From contig NZ_LR134356.1 of NCBI RefSeq assembly GCF_900637195.1, positions 1,178,001-1,242,000 of the forward strand: 64,000 nucleotides of DNA, written 5' to 3'. Below, in pieces: positions 59,113-64,000 of the stretch; position 1 is the stretch's first letter; the number at the start of each line of letters is the position of its first letter. The stretch comes from Mycolicibacterium aurum. GTDB taxonomy: Bacteria > Actinomycetota > Actinomycetes > Mycobacteriales > Mycobacteriaceae. The position numbers were made by a program, and so were the translations under genes. Under the pieces are notes generated by a model. It was not told the origin of the DNA. It saw only the letters and a list, made by a program, of their open reading frames with translations, and ran no database searches.

Positions 59113-59622
59113 CTACTGAAGCGTCGGCTGAATCGACACCAGCTCGAACGTGGCCGACGCCGCGTCGCCGGGAACGAACCGGACGACCAGGGTGCCAGGG
59201 GGAAACTGGGTGGCCAGGTCGTTCAACGTGCGAGGCATGAACACTCTCGCCTTGGCGTTGCCGTACCAGCTGGGGTCGGAGGGGTCGACGTCGAGGTGGC
59301 CGACCTGGTCGATCGTGGTGTCCCAGTTCGTGACGGCCTCCGGCCGCGGGGCGGTGCCCACCGACGGCAGGTAGGCGTCGGCCTGTCCGGCAAGGGTCAC
59401 CGCTTCGCCACCACCGACGGGCGACCCGGTGATCGTTCCGTTGACCACATCGGCTGTCACCGACTCAAGGCGCGCTGAGCACACTCCGTCGACGACGGTG
59501 GCCGGGGCGCAGAATCCGGGCAGCGCCGGGGCGGCGTGCGCCGGAGCGACGGTGAGGACCGCCGGGATTACCAGGGCGGTGAGCATGGCGGCACAGGTGC
59601 GATTCGACATCACTGTTTTCAT
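59113..59622 (-). CDS. Secreted protein of unknown function
   Basis: 169 residues from ATG 59622 (ATG 59610 also fits). Signal peptide NRTCAAMLTALVIPAVLTVAPAHA. The mature part has two Cys (GFCAPATVVDGVCSARLE), probably a disulfide, and a beta-rich body (ARVFMPRTLNDLATQFPPGTLVVRFVPGD). Not recognised. Convergent with groEL1, divergent from the next gene. Confidence 0.75.
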   Translation of the reverse strand: MKTVMSNRTCAAMLTALVIPAVLTVAPAHAAPALPGFCAPATVVDGVCSARLESVTADVVNGTITGSPVGGGEAVTLAGQADAYLPSVGTAPRPEAVTNWDTTIDQVGHLDVDPSDPSWYGNAKARVFMPRTLNDLATQFPPGTLVVRFVPGDAASATFELVSIQPTLQ

Positions 59623-59677
59623 CGCTGCATTCACGGCGAGAGTTACGCTCAGCTCACCCGAGAGACGGCGAGGAAGT

Positions 59678-60046
59678 ATGCGCCCGAGGTGTCTGCGGCA
59701 CGCAGTGGCAGGGCTCGTCGTGTGCACGACGGCGATGGTGCCGGCGCCGCAGGCGGGTGCGGACCCACTGAATCCGATCCCGGGCAATGGGTTCTTCATC
59801 GTCGGCCGCGACATCGCCCCGGGCCTCTATCGGACGGACGGCTCCGCGTCGATCTTCGGGGTCTGGATCAACGACGTGCCGACGCAGGATTCCATGTGCC
59901 TGTGGTTCACCTACAGCACGCCTGATACGAACAAGGACAACGTGGTGGCGACGAACATGTCCGTCGGTCCGATGTACGCGACCATCAACGCGACGGTGAT
60001 GGCGTTCGAATCGCGTAACTGCGAACCCTGGATCCGGACGACCTGA
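59678..60046 (+). CDS. Small secreted protein
   Basis: 122 residues from ATG 59678 with GAGGAAGT upstream. Signal peptide to QAGADP. The mature part NGFFIVGRDIAPGLYRTDGSAS with MCLWFTYSTPD and NCEPW resembles mycobacterial proteins carrying a G-x-Y-R 'ePGtYrs' motif, whose function is unknown. Two Cys may pair. Confidence 0.78.
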   Translation: MRPRCLRHAVAGLVVCTTAMVPAPQAGADPLNPIPGNGFFIVGRDIAPGLYRTDGSASIFGVWINDVPTQDSMCLWFTYSTPDTNKDNVVATNMSVGPMYATINATVMAFESRNCEPWIRTT

Positions 60047-60050
60047 GACC

Positions 60051-60902
60051 GTGGCGGAGCAGGTTCGGTTGCAGGACGGCCGCACGCTGTCGTATGCGGA
60101 GTTTGGCGACCCGGACGGATTCACCGTCCTCAATGCGCACGGTGGGCTGGCCTGCCGGCTCGATGTGGCCGGGGCAGCAGACGCCGCCGGCTCGTGTGGG
60201 GTCCGGTTGATCTCGCCGGATCGGCCAGGGGTCGGGCGTTCTGACCCACAGCCGGGCCGAACGGTCCTGGATTGGGCCGACGACGTCGCTGCGCTGCTCG
60301 ACCAGCTCGACGTCGACCGGTTTGCGGCCATGGGGTGGTCCCTTGGCGGCCAGTATGCCGCGGCGGTCGGATACGCTCTGCCGCAACGTGTTTCGCGGGT
60401 CGCCATCATCGCCGGGGCCTTGCCGCTGACGGAGCCCGGAACACTCGATCGGATGCCGCCGATCGATCGAACCTTCGTCGCGCTGTCCCGCCGAGCGCCG
60501 TGGGCCGCGCGACTCTGCTTTCGGGGCATGGCATTCGCTGCCAGGAGCGCGCCGCGCCTCTACGGCCGCCTTGCGGCGCGCAACCTCGGGCCCGCGGACG
60601 CCGACGTGCTGCAATCGCAGGGTCTTTCGACCTTCGCGCAGATGTCCCAGGAAGCCCTGCGGCAGCCGCAGGGCGTCGTCGAGGAGTACCGGGCGATGGT
60701 GCGTCCGTGGGGTTTCGCACCCGAGGACATCGCGGTGCCGGTGGACGTCTGGGGAGGAACACAGGACCAGCTGCTCGACCCGTCGTGGCCGGGTGAACTC
60801 GCGCGCCGGATTCCGGGCGCGGTACTGAACCTGAAATCGGGCGGGCACTTCCTGGCCCACCTGTACTACCGGGAGATCTTCGAGGCGCTGCGCACAGTGT
60901 GA
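60051..60902 (+). CDS. Alpha/beta hydrolase
   Basis: 283 residues from GTG 60051, 4 bases after the previous stop, so co-transcribed. LNAHGGLACRLDV; DRPGVGRSDPQPGRT; nucleophile Ser in AMGWSLGGQYAAAVG; His in SGGHFLAHLYYREI. No signal peptide. Confidence 0.88.
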   Translation: MAEQVRLQDGRTLSYAEFGDPDGFTVLNAHGGLACRLDVAGAADAAGSCGVRLISPDRPGVGRSDPQPGRTVLDWADDVAALLDQLDVDRFAAMGWSLGGQYAAAVGYALPQRVSRVAIIAGALPLTEPGTLDRMPPIDRTFVALSRRAPWAARLCFRGMAFAARSAPRLYGRLAARNLGPADADVLQSQGLSTFAQMSQEALRQPQGVVEEYRAMVRPWGFAPEDIAVPVDVWGGTQDQLLDPSWPGELARRIPGAVLNLKSGGHFLAHLYYREIFEALRTV

Positions 60903-60948
60903 CAGCCCGGTTTGGTGCCGCAAACGATGCCGGTATACCCTCGACGCC

Positions 60949-61023
60949 GTGATCATCGGCGTGCGTGCCAGCTATTGGCGCTTTATCCAGGCTCCGGGCG
61001 GAGCCGATAAAGCGCAGCGCTAA
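60949..61023 (+). CDS. aroG leader peptide (aromatic attenuation)
   Basis: 24 residues from GTG 60949 to TAA 61021-61023. Residues 8-12 read S-Y-W-R-F: Tyr, Trp and Phe, the three end products of the pathway, within four codons (60973-60984). TACCCT (60936-60941) lies 7 bases before the GTG, so the peptide is translated from the mRNA's first base. The stop falls just after a perfect stem. Length and position are those of an attenuator peptide. Too short for automatic gene calls. Confidence 0.75.
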   Translation: MIIGVRASYWRFIQAPGGADKAQR

Positions 61024-61126
61024 GCAACGCATCCACCCGGAGCCCTGGCAGTGACCATCAGGTCGCTGCCTTTCGTCATTCAAGGGCGCCGGACTTCTCG
61101 AAGGTGCCCGATTTCAGAAAGGCACC
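60978..61126 (+). promoter_or_regulatory. Aromatic amino-acid attenuator upstream of aroG
   Basis: Stem P1: GCGCTTTATC (60978-60987) with GATAAAGCGC (61006-61015), plus GGCTCC (60990-60995)/GGAGCC (61000-61005). Alternative helix: GGCTCCGGG (60990-60998) with CCCGGAGCC (61036-61044). Terminator-like hairpin: GGCAG-T-GACC (61047-61056) with GGTC-G-CTGCC (61061-61070), then TTT. Further on, GGTGCC(C) (61103-61109) can pair with GGGCGCC (61084-61090) or with GGCACC (61121-61126), the latter covering the ribosome site. A ribosome stalled at Tyr-Trp-Phe would block the 5' arm of P1 and favour the alternative helix. Confidence 0.65.
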
Positions 61127-61129
61127 ATC

Positions 61130-62185
61130 GTGAATCTGGCGCAGATCGCCACCCCGCAGGTCACGTCCGACCGGCGAATCCGCAGTTTCAGCGACATCCC
61201 CAGCCCCCACGACGTCCTCACCGAGTTCCCGCTCGGCGGGCGGCGGGCCGAGCGGGTTGCCCGCGACCGCGACGAGATCGCCGACATTCTCGCGGGCCGC
61301 GACCAGCGCCTGCTCGTCGTCGTGGGTCCGTGCTCCGTGCACGACCCCCAGGCTGCGCTGGAGTACGCCAGCCGGCTGGTCAAGGTCGCCGACGAACTCG
61401 GTGACCGGCTGAAAGTGGTCATGAGGGTGTACTTCGAGAAGCCCCGCACCACGATCGGCTGGAAAGGGCTCATCAACGACCCCGGCATGGACAACACGTT
61501 CGACGTGGCGCGGGGCCTGCGTACCGCCCGTCAACTGCTGCTCGACATCATCGACATCGGTCTGCCCGTCGGCTGTGAATTCCTGGAACCCACCAGTCCG
61601 CAGTACATCGCCGATGCGGTGGCGTGGGGCGCGATCGGCGCCCGCACCACGGAGTCGCAGGTGCACCGTCAACTGGCGTCGGGTCTGTCGATGCCGATCG
61701 GGTTCAAGAACGGCACCGACGGCAACGTCCAGGTGGCTGTCGACGGTGTGAATGCCGCCGCCGCCCCGCACGTCTTTTTCGGGATGAACGACCTGGGCCG
61801 GGGTGCACTCGTGAGCACGACCGGCAACCAGGACTGCCACGTGATCCTGCGCGGTGGCACCGACGGACCGAACTGGGATGCGGAATCGGTGGCTGCGGCG
61901 GCGGCCAGCCTGGTCAAGGCCGGCTTGCCGGGCCGGGTCGTGATCGACTGTAGCCACGCCAATTCCGGCAAGGACCACGTTCGTCAGGCGCAGGTCGCGA
62001 CGAGCGTCGCCCAGCTGGTTCGCGACGGACTTCCCGTCAGCGGAGTCATGCTGGAGAGCTTCCTGGAGGCAGGTGCGCAGTCACCCGAGGCTCGCCCGCT
62101 CACCTACGGGCAGTCCGTGACGGACAAGTGCATGGATTGGGATGCAACCGATCTGGTGCTGCGGGAGCTCGCCAACCACGGCTGA
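61130..62185 (+). CDS. aroG: Type I 3-deoxy-7-phosphoheptulonate synthase (DAHP synthase)
   Basis: 351 residues from GTG 61130, with AGAAAGG upstream. Class I-alpha motifs: VVVGPCSVHDPQAALEYA; MRVYFEKPRTTIGWKG; IGFKNGTDGN; FFGMNDLGRGALVSTTGN; VIDCSHANSGKDH. First step of the shikimate pathway. Mycobacteria normally use a type II enzyme (Rv2178c type), so this E. coli-like enzyme is an extra copy under its own attenuator. Confidence 0.95.
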   Translation: MNLAQIATPQVTSDRRIRSFSDIPSPHDVLTEFPLGGRRAERVARDRDEIADILAGRDQRLLVVVGPCSVHDPQAALEYASRLVKVADELGDRLKVVMRVYFEKPRTTIGWKGLINDPGMDNTFDVARGLRTARQLLLDIIDIGLPVGCEFLEPTSPQYIADAVAWGAIGARTTESQVHRQLASGLSMPIGFKNGTDGNVQVAVDGVNAAAAPHVFFGMNDLGRGALVSTTGNQDCHVILRGGTDGPNWDAESVAAAAASLVKAGLPGRVVIDCSHANSGKDHVRQAQVATSVAQLVRDGLPVSGVMLESFLEAGAQSPEARPLTYGQSVTDKCMDWDATDLVLRELANHG

Positions 62186-62227
62186 TTCTCAGCTTCGGGG
62201 GCACGTTCTCGCAGTACATTTCCAGGT

Positions 62228-63181
62228 ATGAACAAGATCAGACGCCCCGTTGCGGTAGTGGCCGCCGGCATCGCGGCCGTGGGGATCGCGGCGGGGTGTG
62301 CCGGGCAGTCGCGCAACGAGGCTCCGGCCACCGGGGTGATGCCGCCGACGGGAGCCGGCGGTACCGCAGCGGATTCCGTCGTCGGGCCGGCTCCGGAATT
62401 CGGCCCGCCGCAGGCGCCGCCGCCGGTAGAGAAGCGTGACGTCGTCAAGTCGGCGTCGATGACCCTTACCGTGCCCAACCCGTCGTCTGCCGCGGACAAG
62501 GCAGCGGTCATCGTCGAGCAGGCCGACGGCCGGGTCGACAGTCGCACCGAGGACGCGGGTTCGGGTACCGGGCGCGCGGTCACCTCGATCGTGTTGCGGG
62601 TGCCGGTGGCCAAGCTCGATGGGGTGATGCGCGAGCTGAAGGCGCTCGGCACGGTCGAGACCGCGACGACCACCGCCGACGATGTCACGGCCCAGCGGGT
62701 CGATCTGGACGCGCGGATCAGAGCGCTCCAGACGTCGGTGGACCGGCTACTCGCCATCATGCGTGACGCCGCCGATCCCGACGTGCTCATCACGGCCGAG
62801 GGTGCGCTGTCGGAACGGCAGGCCGAACTCGACAGCCTGCGCGCTCAGCGGGAGGCGCTGGGCGATCAGATCTCCTACAGCACCGTCAATGTCAGCTTCT
62901 ACGCAGAACAGGTCGGCGGCCCCGCGCCGAAGGAATACGAAGGATTCTTCGGCCAGGTGGAGCGTGGGTGGGATGCGATGGTCGCGGTGGCCGGCGCAGC
63001 GATCCTGCTCCTGGGTCTGATGCTGCCCTGGTTGGGTGTGCTGGTCGTGGTCGGAGCCGTTCTCATCGTCGTTATCCGATGGGCGATGCGCAGGCCGGTC
63101 CCCGCACCTGTGCCCGTCTCCGCGAGTCCTGCGGAGCCCGACGTCGCGGAGCCGGCCACCCCGGATCGACGTGAGGAGTAG
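62228..63181 (+). CDS. DUF4349 lipoprotein
   Basis: 317 residues. Lipobox GIAAGC near residue 24. The conserved DUF4349 region starts VVKSASMTLTVPNPSSAADKAAVIVEQ, followed by a coiled coil (RIRALQTSVDRLLAIM, LSERQAELDSLRAQREALGDQISYSTV). One membrane helix (AGAAILLLGLMLPWLGVLVVV) and a cytosolic tail complete it. Function unknown. Confidence 0.85.
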   Translation: MNKIRRPVAVVAAGIAAVGIAAGCAGQSRNEAPATGVMPPTGAGGTAADSVVGPAPEFGPPQAPPPVEKRDVVKSASMTLTVPNPSSAADKAAVIVEQADGRVDSRTEDAGSGTGRAVTSIVLRVPVAKLDGVMRELKALGTVETATTTADDVTAQRVDLDARIRALQTSVDRLLAIMRDAADPDVLITAEGALSERQAELDSLRAQREALGDQISYSTVNVSFYAEQVGGPAPKEYEGFFGQVERGWDAMVAVAGAAILLLGLMLPWLGVLVVVGAVLIVVIRWAMRRPVPAPVPVSASPAEPDVAEPATPDRREE

Positions 63182-63193
63182 CGCGGCAGGTGG

Positions 63194-63559
63194 CTACGCT
63201 TCCAGCCGAGCGCGAACGGCGGCCAGGCGCTGCTGTAACGCCTCCTCGGTGATGACGCCACGAGCCAGCAGTGAATGGGCAAGCGCTACAAGCTGATTCT
63301 CGGGGTAGGGCAGCTCGCGGTAGCGGGACGCGGCGAGCGCGTCCTCTTCATCCCTGCGCTCCTTGAACGTCGGGACCTCCGTGCCGCACGCGGCCTGATC
63401 GAGTGCGTCGCAGAGTCCGTCGAGGCTGGTCTTCCACGGCGGCACGGGGTTCTCGACGCCGTACTTCGCGGCCATCACAGACCACACCTGGTTGCGTTCG
63501 ACGATGCCCGTCAGCGACGGACTGTCCAGATTCTCGATCGAGGGCGACTTGTCGGTCAT
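63194..63559 (-). CDS. Nitrile hydratase/thiocyanate hydrolase beta-like small subunit
   Basis: 121 residues from ATG 63559, coupled by ATGA to the metal-centre subunit upstream. ENQLVALAHSLLARGVITEEALQQRLAAV matches the helical N-terminal region of nitrile hydratase beta subunits and the ScnA/accessory proteins. The SH3-like C-terminal half of full beta subunits is absent. Confidence 0.65.
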   Translation of the reverse strand: MTDKSPSIENLDSPSLTGIVERNQVWSVMAAKYGVENPVPPWKTSLDGLCDALDQAACGTEVPTFKERRDEEDALAASRYRELPYPENQLVALAHSLLARGVITEEALQQRLAAVRARLEA

Positions 63560-64000
63560 GGGTGCAGCGCGGGCCGGGTATCGGTGATCACGTTGGTGGT
63601 GACGCCGGCCTTGGGGAGCGCGACTCCGATGAGGCAGTCGCGGGTGACGATCTCGGCCAGCTGGTCCTCGGTCCAGCCGTCCGTGCCGTCGGGCCGCACG
63701 GGCATCACCATGAAGCGGTGCTTCTGGTTGGAGTCCTGTACCCGGACATCGACGTCATCGGGCAGGTAGAGGCCGAACTCGGCCAGCACCTGCCGCGGCC
63801 AACGGACCAGACGGCGACGGTAGTTCGGGGTGCGGTACCACTCCGGGGAGTTGCCGAGTATGGGCCGCGGGTAGCACGAGCACAGCGCGCACACGATGAC
63901 GTGGTGCACGGTCGGGGTGTCCGCCAGAATTTCGAAAGCTGTGAAGTCGCTGGGGGTTCCGAAGCCGGTGGGCTCCATCCAGTCGACGCCGACCTCCTTA
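63556..64000 (-). CDS. Nitrile hydratase/thiocyanate hydrolase metal-centre subunit (5' end outside window)
   Basis: The frame stays open through position 64000, so the gene starts past the edge; ATG 63978 is internal (KEVGVDWMEPTGFGTP reads across it). The metal-claw motif is VCALCSCYPRP. The three Cys and the Ser match the nitrile hydratase alpha/ScnC claw (C-T/S-L-C-S-C), but Ala replaces the usual Thr (Co type) or Ser (Fe type). ILGNSPEWYRTPNYRRRLVRWPRQVL is family-typical. Hydrates nitriles or splits thiocyanate; cannot be decided here. Confidence 0.75.
   Translation of the reverse strand, partial: KEVGVDWMEPTGFGTPSDFTAFEILADTPTVHHVIVCALCSCYPRPILGNSPEWYRTPNYRRRLVRWPRQVLAEFGLYLPDDVDVRVQDSNQKHRFMVMPVRPDGTDGWTEDQLAEIVTRDCLIGVALPKAGVTTNVITDTRPALHP

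Overview
The window looks like a chromosomal segment of a fast-growing mycobacterium (Mycolicibacterium type). DNA is GC-rich throughout. Gene order matches the conserved mycobacterial block infA-rpmJ-rpsM-rpsK-rpsD-rpoA-rplQ-truA, cutinases, ESX-4, rplM-rpsI, glmM, glmS, alr, tsaE-tsaB-rimI-tsaD, groES-groEL1. I saw no tRNA, rRNA, CRISPR array, insertion sequence or prophage. The assignment rests on gene content and order recalled from known genomes, not on a search.

Layout. 1-7.4 kb: leftward redox/signalling genes (cyclic-nucleotide-binding histidine kinase, cut by the window edge; a fused response regulator/thioredoxin-reductase-like protein), a rightward kinase/P-loop ATPase behind a DosR-like box, and a leftward nfeD-flotillin-hydrolase set. 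7.6-12.2 kb: translation and RNA polymerase alpha operon with structured leaders. 12.2-15.3 kb: three tandem secreted cutinases and a DMT exporter. 15.4-25.5 kb: a CGNR regulator and the complete ESX-4 type VII secretion locus (eccB4, mycP4, eccD4, eccC4, an Rv3446c-type protein, esxU, esxT). 25.5-31.3 kb: an alcohol/aldehyde oxidation island with its own regulators, sitting between esxT and rplM. 31.4-44.6 kb: rplM-rpsI, a small secreted protein with a folded leader, glmM, an EspC-like pair, acyl-CoA dehydrogenase with a TetR regulator, F420-type oxidoreductases and glmS. 44.8-55.2 kb: a thiolase/DUF35 pair, nnrD, gadB, alr and the t6A operon, whose genes mostly overlap by 4-8 bases. 55.2-59.1 kb: a 13E12-type HNH gene with a perfect SOS box, and groES-groEL1 behind a CIRCE element. 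59.1-64 kb: small secreted proteins, a type I DAHP synthase behind an aromatic-amino-acid attenuator, a DUF4349 lipoprotein, and a nitrile hydratase/thiocyanate hydrolase-like pair cut by the window edge.

How the parts connect. Three sites with the same ECF-sigma spacing (GGAAC-17-CGTC) precede eccC4, esxU and the distant EspC-like gene, which suggests one regulon joins the ESX-4 machine to candidate substrates 10 kb away. Many genes appear leaderless: a TANNNT -10 hexamer lies 6-8 bases before the start codon, and this settles several starts. The clearest regulatory find is the aroG leader: a leaderless 24-codon peptide with Tyr-Trp-Arg-Phe at the foot of a perfect stem, followed by alternative pairings and a terminator-like hairpin.
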